This document shows positions 54,392-61,801 of a stretch of 64,000 nucleotides of DNA, piece by piece; position 1 is the stretch's first letter, and the number at the start of each line of letters is the position of its first letter. The DNA is from Streptomyces sp. NBC_00569. GTDB lineage: Bacteria > Actinomycetota > Actinomycetes > Streptomycetales > Streptomycetaceae. Location of the stretch: positions 3,769,501 to 3,833,500 of the forward strand of contig NZ_CP107783.1 of NCBI RefSeq assembly GCF_036345255.1. Direction: 5' to 3'. A program made the position numbers and the translations under genes. The notes below the pieces were generated by a model, which did no database searches, was not told the DNA's origin, and saw only the letters and a list, made by a program, of their open reading frames with translations.

Positions 54392-54439
54392 AACTAGACC
54401 CTGGGGCCTAGTAGCAACTAGACCCTGGGGCCTAGTAGC
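54392..54439. repeat. 24-bp direct tandem duplication at the 3' end of the DUF6230 gene
   Basis: Two exact, abutting 24-bp copies (54392-54415 and 54416-54439), each containing CTAGACCCTGGGGCCTAG, itself an imperfect palindrome. The second copy includes the DUF6230 stop codon, so downstream of the TAG the same last codons and a second in-frame TAG recur 24 nt later. Confidence 0.85.
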
Positions 54440-55049
54440 ACTCGTGTGCGCCCTTCTGCACCTGCATGTGCAGGCCGGAGAGCTTGAAGGTGCCGGCCGT
54501 GGTCGCCCACGCGCGCTGCTTGACATCTTCGAAGTGCACCGAGTCGGCCTGCTGCGAGAACGAGTCCGGGACGTACTTGTCGCCCTTGGACGGACCCGGA
54601 CCCTTGGTGGTCGAGTCGATACCGACGCCGATGTCGATGTTCTTGAACGTGGCGTTGGTCGACAGGTCGTCGGCGTCGATGTAAAGCTTCTTCGCCTCGA
54701 CGCGGGGGCCGCCCGCACCGCCCGCGCTGAGCTTCATCGACACGTCACCGAAGACCGGCACCGGCACGACGACCGACTGGCACAGGTTGGTGATCTTCGC
54801 CTCGTTGAGGCCGACGACGGCAACCGGGTGCGCACCCGACTTACCGCTGTCGAGGGCCCCGTACTGGACGAATCCCGTACCGTCGAGCGAGTCGGCCGTC
54901 ACCTTGAACGACTGACCCGAAACACTGAACGATGCCGCAAGCGCACCCTGCGAGAGGGCGACACCTATCACGGCTGTCGCCGCGACGCTCGGCACCATGA
55001 CTACGGCGAACCGCTTCCATCTGGTTCCGCCACGAGCCACGGACTCCAT
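54432..55049 (-). CDS. DUF6230-family secreted protein
   Basis: A 205-residue exported protein. A twin-positive N-terminus (RGGTRWKRF) and hydrophobic stretch (AVVMVPSVAATAVIGVAL) end at LAASF. The mature part is beta-rich, with VSGQSFKVTADSLDGTGFVQYGAL, whose first half is typical of DUF6230, a NLCQSVVVPVPVFG segment and a Cys-containing end HECY. The two cysteines could form a disulfide. The ATG at 55049 has AAGGAGGAAAG upstream. It is first of the DUF6230-DUF6114-repeat protein group; its promoter lies in the palindrome-rich 55.05-55.68-kb region. Confidence 0.82.
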   Translation of the reverse strand: MESVARGGTRWKRFAVVMVPSVAATAVIGVALSQGALAASFSVSGQSFKVTADSLDGTGFVQYGALDSGKSGAHPVAVVGLNEAKITNLCQSVVVPVPVFGDVSMKLSAGGAGGPRVEAKKLYIDADDLSTNATFKNIDIGVGIDSTTKGPGPSKGDKYVPDSFSQQADSVHFEDVKQRAWATTAGTFKLSGLHMQVQKGAHECY

Positions 55050-55419
55050 GACTTTCCTCCTTCTCGGACGTACATCTCCGGCCCTGACTGCGCCCCTTGG
55101 GGCGCTCAGCCGGGCAGGGATGGGAGAAGTGCTACGTCCTCGGGAAGGAGAGCGCCCGTATCGGGGGCGCTCAATGGCACCCGAATCACCGGCGATCACC
55201 CCCGAGCGACAACCACTGGTCGCACCTGACAGTCACGCGCAACCTGCTGGACAGGCCCTGCCGGGAAGCAGAGACCCCCCTGCCCAAGGCCGGCGGCACT
55301 GCTACCGGCCTGCTCGGTGGGGACCCTGAAACCCCGCGACCCGATTGGCTGTCGGACTGCGGGATGAGGACCGAGCGTCGCCGATCGTGGTGCATTCTCG
55401 GCCCGGGCACAAGGGGGTT

Positions 55420-55437
55420 CGTTACTCGCTAGTAACG
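55420..55437. promoter_or_regulatory. Candidate operator CGTTACT-N4-AGTAACG
   Basis: A perfect inverted repeat with 7-bp arms. A related site with the same TTACT/AGTAA half-sites but a 3-bp spacer lies at 55552-55564. The layout resembles TetR-family operators; the regulator is not identified. Confidence 0.45.
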
Positions 55438-55563
55438 GACGGATAACCGAACAGCGACCGGGCGGTGTCACCCGACAACACAGGGTGGTGTCAAGCGAGT
55501 TGCCAAAACAGAGGAAGCAGGGGCGTAACCGGACAGAAGATGGCCCCTGACTTACTCCAAGTA

Positions 55564-55607
55564 ACAGCGGCCGCCTTTACCAAGTTTTGGTAAAGCGCGA
55601 CCGCTGT
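55564..55607 (-). terminator. Bipartite hairpin after the thioredoxin-TPR gene
   Basis: Outer arms ACAGCGG/CCGCTGT (7 bp) enclose inner arms CTTTACCAA/TTGGTAAAG (9 bp) with a GTT loop, 71 nt beyond the stop of the thioredoxin-TPR gene. It could be a terminator, an operator or part of a small RNA. Confidence 0.45.
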
Positions 55608-55677
55608 GTACCTGCGGGAACAGAACTTTCACCTGGGCACCACATTGCCCGGCGTTTAGGAACTGGTCAGAAACGGC

Positions 55678-56646
55678 TCAGAAGAGAACGCGGGCCAGAG
55701 CCGTACGCCCTGTGACCACACGCGGATCGTCGGAGCCGACGACCTCGAAGAGTTCGAGCAGCCGCACGCGCGCGGCGTCCCGGTCCTCGCCCGCCGTGAC
55801 CTTCACCGTGTCGACAAGTCGGCCGAACGCGTCGGCGACATGGCCTCCGACCAGGTCGAGGTCGGCCGCGGCGATCTGCGCCGCCACGTCGGAGGGCCGG
55901 TCCGCGGCGTCCTGACGGACCTTCTGCGGATCCAGGTCCTGCACGCGCAGGAGCAACTCGGCCTGCGCCAGGCCGAGCTTGGCCTCGGTGTTGGCGGGGT
56001 CGTCGTTCAGCACGTTCTTGTACGCCTGGACGGCACCGGCGAGGTCGCCGGCGTCAAGAGCCTGCACGGCCGCTTCGAGCAGAGCGTCGTGCGGACCGGC
56101 CGGAGCCTCCACGACCGGTGCAGATCCCTCCGCATCGGGGTCGACCGTGATGCCGGTCAGGCCGAAGCGCTCCTCGGCGACCTGGATCAACTGGTCGAGC
56201 GTCTCCCGGATCTGCTCGGCCGGCGCGGCCCCCTGGAAGAGCGGCAGGGCCTGTCCGGCCACCACCGCGAAGACCGCCGGGATCCCCTGGACCCCGAACT
56301 GCTGCATCAGCATCTGGTTGGCGTCGACGTCGATCTTGGCGAGCACGAACCGGCCGTTGTACTCGGCCGCGAGGCTTTCGAGCAGCGGGCTCAGCTGCTT
56401 GCACGGCTCGCACCACTCCGCCCAGAAGTCGATGACGACGGGCACCTCGGCCGAGCGCTGCAGGACATCGCGCTCGAAACCGGTCTCGTCGACGTCGATG
56501 ACGAGGCTCGAGGGGGAGACGGCCCCGCCGCCGCCCTGCCGCGCGGACTCGGCACGCGCCTGCTCCGCCTTCGCCTTGGCCTCCTGGGCCGCCTTCACCG
56601 CGGCGAGGTCGACGACTCCGCTCATGGACATGTTCCGTGGCTGCAT
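55678..56646 (-). CDS. Thioredoxin-TPR protein (CnoX/YbbN-like)
   Basis: A 322-residue cytosolic protein. An Ala/Lys/Gln-rich helical N-terminus (about 10-38) precedes a thioredoxin domain (about 45-160) whose active site is WCEPC (C79, C82), with Glu where WCGPC is usual. A C-terminal tetratricopeptide-like region (about 195-322; ALLEAAVQALDAGDLAGAVQAYKNVL, split by helix turns) resembles YbbN/CnoX, a redox-linked chaperone partner. The ATG at 56646 follows GGGAGGA. It is monocistronic and divergent from a TetR gene. Confidence 0.9.
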   Translation of the reverse strand: MQPRNMSMSGVVDLAAVKAAQEAKAKAEQARAESARQGGGGAVSPSSLVIDVDETGFERDVLQRSAEVPVVIDFWAEWCEPCKQLSPLLESLAAEYNGRFVLAKIDVDANQMLMQQFGVQGIPAVFAVVAGQALPLFQGAAPAEQIRETLDQLIQVAEERFGLTGITVDPDAEGSAPVVEAPAGPHDALLEAAVQALDAGDLAGAVQAYKNVLNDDPANTEAKLGLAQAELLLRVQDLDPQKVRQDAADRPSDVAAQIAAADLDLVGGHVADAFGRLVDTVKVTAGEDRDAARVRLLELFEVVGSDDPRVVTGRTALARVLF

Positions 56647-56962
56647 GAGTACATCCTCCCCCTTCCGCGGCGCGTTGTGGGCCGGGACCGCCCGTCGCGG
56701 CCTCCCGCCGGACTGCGGGCGCCGTCGAGGGTGTTGGTCGCGGACTCGGTCTGCGGCCCCGAGAGGGGCCGTTCTGCGGCCCGAAGGGCCTGTTCGGCGC
56801 CGGGTCCCCACCCGGTACCTCGTGGTTGTCGCAGGGCTCACTGAGCTTTCGCTACGGGTCGTAGCGTAACTCTCGCGCGGGCCGCGTGGGGAGGGGGTTC
56901 AGGTGATCTTCGCTGTGGTCTGCCTCACGGCGCTATCCCTACCGGCCGGTATGGTCACTTTC
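56647..56962. other. 316-bp divergent region between thioredoxin-TPR and TetR genes
   Basis: It holds the perfect inverted repeat CGCTACG-GGT-CGTAGCG (56850-56866), a possible TetR operator, and the TetR promoter at 56941-56956. The part nearest the thioredoxin gene is GC-rich with several GGCCC/GGGCC short hairpins. No coding frame is supported. Confidence 0.5.
56941..56956 (+). promoter_or_regulatory. Promoter motif of the TetR gene, shared with the MarR gene
   Basis: ACCGGCCGGTATGGTC; the -10 TATGGT (56950-56955) ends 7 nt before the ATG, so the mRNA is probably leaderless. The same 16-nt motif with one difference, at the same distance from the start, precedes the MarR gene (61737-61752, - strand). 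The ACCGGCCGGT part is a palindrome. Confidence 0.55.
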
Positions 56963-57589
56963 ATGCAGAGCCGCACCCCGTCGCCCCTCCCGAGAACGGG
57001 CCGCCCACGAAGCGCCGCCGCCGACGCGGCGATCCTCGAGGCGACCCGTGCGGCGCTGGTGGACCTCGGCTGGTCCAAACTCACGATGGGCGATGTGGCG
57101 ACCCGCGCGGGTGTCGCCAAGACGACGCTCTACCGGCGCTGGGCAGGCAAGAACGAGCTCGTCGTGGACGCGGTCGCGGTCCTCTTCGACGAGCTCGAAC
57201 TCCCGGACAACGGCAGCCTCGCCGCCGACATCGGGGGTGTGGTCCTCCAGTTCGCGGCGCTCCTGAACCGCCCGGAGACCAAGACGGCACTGATGGCGGT
57301 GGTAGCCGAGTCGACGCGCGACGAACCGCTGCGCGAGCGCATCCGCACCTCGATCGTGGACCGGCAGAAGCGCCTGGTCCTGGAGGGCCGTGCCCGCGCC
57401 CACGCACGCGGCGAACTCCCCCTCGAAGCCGACCCGGCCGCCGCCGCCCGCACCGCCGACCTCATCTTCGACGTGGTCGCGGGAGCCGTGGTGCACCGCA
57501 CGCTGGTGAGCGCGGAGCCGGTGGACGAGGAGTGGGTCGACCGGTTCACCGCGCTGCTCCTGGGCGGACTCGCCTCCGTGCAGGCCTAG
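56963..57589 (+). CDS. TetR-family transcriptional regulator
   Basis: A 208-residue regulator. The helix-turn-helix is near 17-62 (AAILEATRAALVDLGWSKLT, MGDVATRAGVAKTTLYRRWAGKNEL) and a TetR_C-type helical domain follows. The ATG at 56963 is chosen over one at 56951 because a TATGGT -10 box would overlap the earlier codon and leaves exactly 7 nt before 56963. Its target is unknown; the palindromes at 56850-56866 and 56941-56950 are candidate sites, including the divergent thioredoxin-TPR gene. Confidence 0.9.
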   Translation: MQSRTPSPLPRTGRPRSAAADAAILEATRAALVDLGWSKLTMGDVATRAGVAKTTLYRRWAGKNELVVDAVAVLFDELELPDNGSLAADIGGVVLQFAALLNRPETKTALMAVVAESTRDEPLRERIRTSIVDRQKRLVLEGRARAHARGELPLEADPAAAARTADLIFDVVAGAVVHRTLVSAEPVDEEWVDRFTALLLGGLASVQA

Positions 57590-57770
57590 GACCTGTCCGG
57601 CGGATCTTGTCGCGGGCGCGGGGTCTGGCACGCCGACCTGCGGCGTTGTCGTCGGTTGCCAACGCTCCGCGTTGTCGCCCTCCTCCGCCTTGCATCTCGA
57701 CGCACCAGACCCCGCTCACCAGCACAGATCAGCGCAGGCCCCCGAGTGCGACCTGATCCGCCGGACAGAC
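57590..57770. repeat. Large palindromic intergenic element (MITE-like or structured terminator)
   Basis: Perfect 14-bp terminal inverted repeats CTGTCCGGCGGATC (57593-57606) and GATCCGCCGGACAG (57755-57768), with a second pair CGGGGTCTGG/CCAGACCCCG (57619-57628, 57705-57714) inside. It has no coding capacity. It starts directly after the TetR stop. I recognise similar CTGTCCGGCGGATC-bounded intergenic blocks in other Streptomyces genomes (general knowledge, not checked). Confidence 0.65.
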
Positions 57771-57856
57771 CCTGGGGCCCTTCTTCCGGATCCCGCCGGG
57801 CTCGCGACGCCTGGCAACGCTCCCTGATCCCGCCCGATCCGAAAAAGGCCCTGGGG
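57771..57856. terminator. Imperfect long hairpin after the hydrolase gene
   Basis: The left arm contains GGGCCCTTCTTCCGGATC (57775-57792) and the right arm GATCCGAAAAAGGCCC (57836-57851), pairing with two short indels. It reuses the GGGCCCTTCTTCCGGA core of the terminator at 44697. Confidence 0.6.
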
Positions 57857-57859
57857 CCG

Positions 57860-58948
57860 TCAGCTGTTCCAGGCGCAACTGCCCAGCGTGGCACGCTTCC
57901 TGGCGACCAGTCGGGCCGCCTCGTCCGCCGGCAGGACGCGGGTGTGCGAGTCCCGGCACACGACCGTGCGGTCCCCGTGTCCGGCGAGGTCCACGAGGAT
58001 CTGGTCCCAGTGGCGGTACTGCACGTCGTGCGCGGAGTCGGCGTAGGTGCGGACCGTGACGCGGTCCGCGGGGAACTGCTGCCGCCAGATCGCGAGGGTG
58101 GCCGGCGGGACCGTGGTGTCCTTGTCGCCGCCGTACAGATGGACGGGTGCCGTCAGCTTCGACAGGTCGGGGCCCGGCCGCTCGCAGTACAGCCTCTGCT
58201 CGTGGACCTGCGGCGCCGGATCGGCCTGCTGGCCACGCTGGTTGTAGGTGCGGGCGCCGTCCTCGTACGCCGTGTCCGCGAAGCCCGGGATGGACTTGAC
58301 GGGACTGTCGTCGGGGAACGCCCACCACTTGCGCGGGTCGGTGATGGAGTCCTTCAGGGCCGCGGCGAGCGCGTCGTCGGACATCGCGCAGTATGCGGGC
58401 TTCTCGCCGTACGGGGGCAGGGCGGCGGCCAGGTGCAGGGCGGAGACGCGGCCGGGCGCGCGGGCGGCGAGTTCGGCGGCGTAGGGACCGCCTCCGGAGA
58501 TCGCGACGATCCTGAACCTCTCGACGCCGAGGCGGTCGAGCACGTCGAGGGCGTCGCGCGCGAAGTCGGCCTTGCCGAGGGCGGGGTCGTACGCGGTGTC
58601 GCCGAAACCGTTGCGCTCGACGGAGATCAGCCGCAGGCCCAGGTCCGCGCGCGTGGTGCGGAAGAAGTCGGTCATGTGGACGGCCCGCGCGCTGGTCCCG
58701 GTGCCGCCTATGTAGAGGACCGGAACGCCGTCGCGCGGGCCCGAGTCGGTGTAGTGGGCCGTACGTCCGGAGGGCAGCTTCGCGGCGCGTACGTCGGGGC
58801 CGAGCGGGTCGAAGGTGTTCTGCACCTTCGGCTCGGCCGGCGGACTCGCGCTCACCGCCCCGGATCCGCCGAGGACCATCCCGCCGAGCAGGGCGAGGGC
58901 GGCGCATCCGACGGTGGTGGTGGTGCGGTTGAGTCCGGACAGGCGCAC
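57860..58948 (-). CDS. Secreted alpha/beta-hydrolase
   Basis: A 362-residue exported hydrolase. The signal peptide (TTTTVGCAALALLGGMVLGG) ends near SASPP. The fold shows VLYIGGTGTSARAVH (oxyanion region), the nucleophile elbow IVAISGGGPYAA with the catalytic Ser, GGDKDTTVPP with the Asp, and a late AHDV histidine. It is similar to proline-iminopeptidase/lipase-like hydrolases; the substrate is unknown. The GTG start at 58948 has CTGGAG upstream. It is monocistronic, with a terminator-like hairpin after the stop. Confidence 0.88.
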   Translation of the reverse strand: MRLSGLNRTTTTVGCAALALLGGMVLGGSGAVSASPPAEPKVQNTFDPLGPDVRAAKLPSGRTAHYTDSGPRDGVPVLYIGGTGTSARAVHMTDFFRTTRADLGLRLISVERNGFGDTAYDPALGKADFARDALDVLDRLGVERFRIVAISGGGPYAAELAARAPGRVSALHLAAALPPYGEKPAYCAMSDDALAAALKDSITDPRKWWAFPDDSPVKSIPGFADTAYEDGARTYNQRGQQADPAPQVHEQRLYCERPGPDLSKLTAPVHLYGGDKDTTVPPATLAIWRQQFPADRVTVRTYADSAHDVQYRHWDQILVDLAGHGDRTVVCRDSHTRVLPADEAARLVARKRATLGSCAWNS

Positions 58949-58998
58949 GGGAACTCCAGGGGCAGGCGGCGATCGACGTGCCCGCGCCTACCCCGGCC

Positions 58999-59036
58999 CG
59001 CGCCGGGTGACACCTGTCACTGTGTCACCCGGCGCG
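58999..59036 (-). terminator. Terminator after icmA
   Basis: A perfect 15-bp stem (CGCGCCGGGTGACAC and complement) with an 8-nt loop, beginning 9 nt after the icmA stop codon. Confidence 0.9.
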
Positions 59037-59044
59037 AACTCCCG

Positions 59045-60745
59045 TCAGAATCCAGCGGGTTCGGTGTACACGCCCCACTCGTCGCGCAGCACGCCGCAGA
59101 TCTCGCCCAGGGTGGCCTCGGCGCGTACGGCGTCGAGCATGGGCGGGATCATGTTGCCGCCGTCGCGCGCGGCCTTCAGCATCTCGTCGAGGGCGGAGCG
59201 CACGCGGGCGTCGTCCCTGGCCGCCTTGCGCGTGCCGAGCTCGCGCACCTGCTCGCGCTCGACCTCGTGGCTGACCCGCAGGATCTCCAGGTCGCCGGTG
59301 ACGGACCCGTGGTGCGCGTTGACGCCGACGACCCGCTTGTCGCCCTTCTCCAGCGCCTTCTGGTACTGGAAAGCGGACTCGGCGATCTCGCCGGTGAACC
59401 AGCCGTCCTCGATGCCGCGCAGGATGCCCGAGGTCATCGGCCCGATCGGGTGCTGCCCGTCCGGGTGGGCGCGCAGGCCGCGCTCCTTGATCTGCTCGAA
59501 GATCTTCTCGGCGTCGGCCTCGATCCGGTCCGTGAGCTGCTCCACGAACCACGAACCGCCCAGCGGGTCGGCGACGTTGGCGACGCCGGTCTCCTCCATG
59601 AGGACCTGCTGCGTGCGCAGCGCGATCTCGGCGGCCTGCTCGGAGGGGAGCGCCAGGGTCTCGTCGAGGGCGTTCGTGTGCAGCGAGTTGGTGCCGCCGA
59701 GCACGGCCGCGAGCGCCTCGACGGCGGTCCGCACGACGTTGTTGTACGGCTGCTGCGCGGTCAGGGAGACCCCGGCGGTCTGCGTGTGGAAGCGCAGCCA
59801 CTGCGCCTTGTCGGTCTTCGCCCCGTACACGTCGCGCATCCAGCGGGCCCAGATGCGGCGGGCGGCGCGGAACTTGGCGATCTCCTCGAAGAAGTCGAGG
59901 TGCGCGTCGAAGAAGAAGGAGAGGCCGGGCGCGAAGACGTCCACGTCGAGCCCGCGCGACAGGCCGAGCTCCACATAGCCGAAGCCGTCGGCGAGGGTGT
60001 ACGCCAGCTCCTGCGCGGCCGTGGAGCCGGCCTCACGGATGTGGTACCCGGAGACCGAGAGCGGCTTGTACGCGGGGATGCCCGCCGCGCAGTGCTCCAT
60101 GAGGTCGCCGATCAGGCGCAGATGCGGCTCGGGCTGGAAGAGCCACTCCTTCTGCGCGATGTACTCCTTGAAGATGTCGGTCTGGAGCGTGCCGTTGAGG
60201 ACGGCCGGGTCGACGCCCTGGCGCTCGGCGGCCACGAGGTACATGCAGAAGACGGGCACGGCGGGGCCCGAGATCGTCATGGACGTCGTGACGTCCCCGA
60301 GCGGGATGTCCTTGAACAGGACCTCCATGTCGGCGGCGGAGTCGATGGCGACGCCGCAGTGCCCGACCTCGCCGAGCGAGCGCGCGTCGTCGGAGTCGCG
60401 GCCCATGAGCGTCGGCATGTCGAACGCGACGCTCAGCCCTCCCCCGCCGGCGGCGAGGATCATCTTGTACCGCTCGTTGGTCTGCTCGGCGTTCCCGAAC
60501 CCGGCGAACTGCCGGATCGTCCAGGTACGGCCCCGGTACCCGGTCGGGTACAGGCCGCGCGTGAACGGGTACTCGCCGGGCCATCCGATCCGCTCGAAGC
60601 CCTCATAGGTGTCCCCGGGGCGCGGCCCGTAGGCCGGTTCGACCGGGTCCCCGGAGAGCGTCGAGAAGTCGGCGTCCCGCTTGCGGGCGGAGTCGTACCG
60701 GGCCTGCCAGCGGCGGCGGCCCTCTTCGATGGCGTCAGCGTCCAT
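59045..60745 (-). CDS. icmA: Isobutyryl-CoA mutase large subunit IcmA
   Basis: A 566-residue substrate-binding subunit of the B12-dependent mutase interconverting isobutyryl-CoA and n-butyryl-CoA, linking valine breakdown to fatty-acid and polyketide precursors. It matches methylmalonyl-CoA mutase catalytic domains ([21 protein letters not shown], split as [18 protein letters not shown]). The two positions separating the enzymes are F80 and Q198, the isobutyryl-CoA type, where methylmalonyl-CoA mutase has Tyr and Arg. No B12 domain is present; IcmB must be encoded elsewhere. The ATG at 60745 gives the known IcmA length. A 22-bp palindrome lies 19 bp upstream. Confidence 0.95.
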   Translation of the reverse strand: MDADAIEEGRRRWQARYDSARKRDADFSTLSGDPVEPAYGPRPGDTYEGFERIGWPGEYPFTRGLYPTGYRGRTWTIRQFAGFGNAEQTNERYKMILAAGGGGLSVAFDMPTLMGRDSDDARSLGEVGHCGVAIDSAADMEVLFKDIPLGDVTTSMTISGPAVPVFCMYLVAAERQGVDPAVLNGTLQTDIFKEYIAQKEWLFQPEPHLRLIGDLMEHCAAGIPAYKPLSVSGYHIREAGSTAAQELAYTLADGFGYVELGLSRGLDVDVFAPGLSFFFDAHLDFFEEIAKFRAARRIWARWMRDVYGAKTDKAQWLRFHTQTAGVSLTAQQPYNNVVRTAVEALAAVLGGTNSLHTNALDETLALPSEQAAEIALRTQQVLMEETGVANVADPLGGSWFVEQLTDRIEADAEKIFEQIKERGLRAHPDGQHPIGPMTSGILRGIEDGWFTGEIAESAFQYQKALEKGDKRVVGVNAHHGSVTGDLEILRVSHEVEREQVRELGTRKAARDDARVRSALDEMLKAARDGGNMIPPMLDAVRAEATLGEICGVLRDEWGVYTEPAGF

Positions 60746-60763
60746 GCTTCCCATGCTTTCAAA

Positions 60764-60785
60764 TTTACTAGGACGTCCTAGTAAA
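60764..60785. promoter_or_regulatory. 22-bp perfect palindromic operator at the icmA promoter
   Basis: Half-site TTTACTAGGAC followed by its exact complement; core TACTAGGACGTCCTAGTA. It is 19 bp from the icmA start codon. Length and symmetry fit a TetR-family operator, and the position would block transcription. Confidence 0.85.
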
Positions 60786-60798
60786 TGTCGATGGCAAA

Positions 60799-60821
60799 CC
60801 GCCCGCACATCGTGCGGGCGG
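60799..60821. terminator. Terminator after the DUF3817 gene
   Basis: A perfect 10-bp stem CCGCCCGCAC/GTGCGGGCGG with a 3-nt loop, 18 nt after the stop of the 112-residue membrane protein gene; it also shields the icmA promoter from read-through. Confidence 0.85.
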
Positions 60822-60838
60822 TGCAGTGGCGCGGTTCG

Positions 60839-61177
60839 TCAGGCCTTGGCGACGGCAGGCGCGTCGTCGGCGACCTTGGAGTCCAGCTCGCGGGAGACCT
60901 TCCGCTCCACGAAGAACGCGGCGGTCGGGATCGTACCGGCGATCAGCACCCACAGCTGCTTGCCGACCGGCCACTTCGCCTTGGAGCCCAGGTCGAAGGC
61001 GAAGACCAGGTAGATCACATAGAGCCAGCCGTGCGCGATGGCGACGACACGCGTGACATCCGCCGCGCCGTCGATGCCGAGCACGTACTTGGCGATCATG
61101 CCGAGGCACAGCAGGACCAGCAGGACGCCCGTGACAAAGGCCATCACCCGGTACCGGGTCAGCACGCTTCGTTTCAT
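60839..61177 (-). CDS. DUF3817-family small membrane protein (1)
   Basis: A 112-residue protein with three hydrophobic helices (VMAFVTGVLLVLLCLGMIAK, IAHGWLYVIYLVFAFDLG, LWVLIAGTIPTAAFFVERK) and the family pattern HGWLY...FDLGSKAKWP...PTAAFFVERKV. Its function is unknown. The ATG lacks a ribosome site; TACGCT 7 nt upstream suggests leaderless transcription. A paralogue lies at 62148-62492. Confidence 0.85.
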   Translation of the reverse strand: MKRSVLTRYRVMAFVTGVLLVLLCLGMIAKYVLGIDGAADVTRVVAIAHGWLYVIYLVFAFDLGSKAKWPVGKQLWVLIAGTIPTAAFFVERKVSRELDSKVADDAPAVAKA

Positions 61178-61220
61178 GGATACGAGCGTAACGGCCCGTT
61201 TTGCGCGATCTTCGCGCGGG

Positions 61221-61730
61221 TCAGGCCTCGTCGAAGTCGTGGGCGGCGACCCGCAGCGGCCGCAGCATCGCGAAGATCTCACCGCACTCCTCGGCGTCGT
61301 ACACCCCGAGCCCGAAGTCCATCGCCATCAGGTCGCGGGTGGCGGCGTCACAGACCTCGCGGCCCTTGGCGGTGATGGAGGCGAGCGTTCCACGCCCGTC
61401 GTTCGGATTGGGCCGCTTGTCGACGAGCCCGGAGCGCACCAGGCGGTCGACCGTGTTCGTGACCGAGGTCGGGTGCACCATGAGCCGCTCGCCGATCTTC
61501 GACATCGGCAGCTCGCCGGCCTTGGAGAAGGTGAGCAGCACCAGCGCCTCGTAGCGCGCGAAGGTCAGTCCGTACGGCTTCACGACCGCGTCGACCTCGG
61601 CGAGGAGGATCTGGTGCGCGCGCATGATCGAGGTGATCGCGCCCATGGACGGCACGGATCCCCAGCGCTGCTTCCAGAGTTCGTCTGCACGGGCGATGGG
61701 ATCGAAGGCAAGGCTGAGTGGCTTCGGCAC
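61221..61730 (-). CDS. MarR-family transcriptional regulator
   Basis: A 169-residue winged-helix regulator: dimer helices at both ends, recognition region LPMSKIGERLMVHPTSVTNTVDRLV and wing VDKRPNPNDGRGTLASITAKG. The GTG at 61730 is chosen because a TAAGGT -10 box ends 7 nt upstream, a leaderless arrangement identical to that of the TetR gene at 56963; a TTG at 61736 would add two residues. Its target is unknown. It lies between a DUF3817 gene and a terminator, so it is probably monocistronic. Confidence 0.9.
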   Translation of the reverse strand: MPKPLSLAFDPIARADELWKQRWGSVPSMGAITSIMRAHQILLAEVDAVVKPYGLTFARYEALVLLTFSKAGELPMSKIGERLMVHPTSVTNTVDRLVRSGLVDKRPNPNDGRGTLASITAKGREVCDAATRDLMAMDFGLGVYDAEECGEIFAMLRPLRVAAHDFDEA

Positions 61731-61736
61731 GCCCAA

Positions 61737-61752
61737 GACCTTACCGGCCGGT
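61737..61752 (-). promoter_or_regulatory. Promoter motif of the MarR gene, shared with the TetR gene
   Basis: On the - strand ACCGGCCGGTAAGGTC, with -10 TAAGGT ending 7 nt before the GTG. CTGACC lies 17 bp upstream of the -10 as a plausible -35. It differs by one base from the motif at 56941-56956. Confidence 0.55.
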
Positions 61753-61801
61753 CATATGCTGGTCAGCCCCGTCTCGCCCTTCGGTCCGGAGCCCTGCGCG
61801 A

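Larger units (their letters stand above)
55050..55677. other. 628-bp intergenic region with several palindromes, no convincing gene
   Basis: No frame has streptomycete codon bias. Symmetric elements are concentrated in the half nearest the thioredoxin-like gene: CGTTACT-CGCT-AGTAACG (55420-55437), TTACT-CCA-AGTAA (55552-55564) and a bipartite hairpin (55564-55607). The GC content is lower than in the neighbours and AAAACA/TTTTGG runs occur. The region should hold the DUF6230 promoter and the 3' end of the thioredoxin-TPR transcript, and could encode a small RNA. Confidence 0.5.

Noticed and set aside
55097..55432. 111-codon + strand frame in the DUF6230 upstream gap
   Set aside because: Codon use is random for Streptomyces, there is no ribosome site, and it ends inside a palindromic operator candidate.
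59045..60745. Methylmalonyl-CoA mutase subunit
   Set aside because: Residues F80 and Q198, the 566-residue length and the absence of a B12 domain fit IcmA instead.
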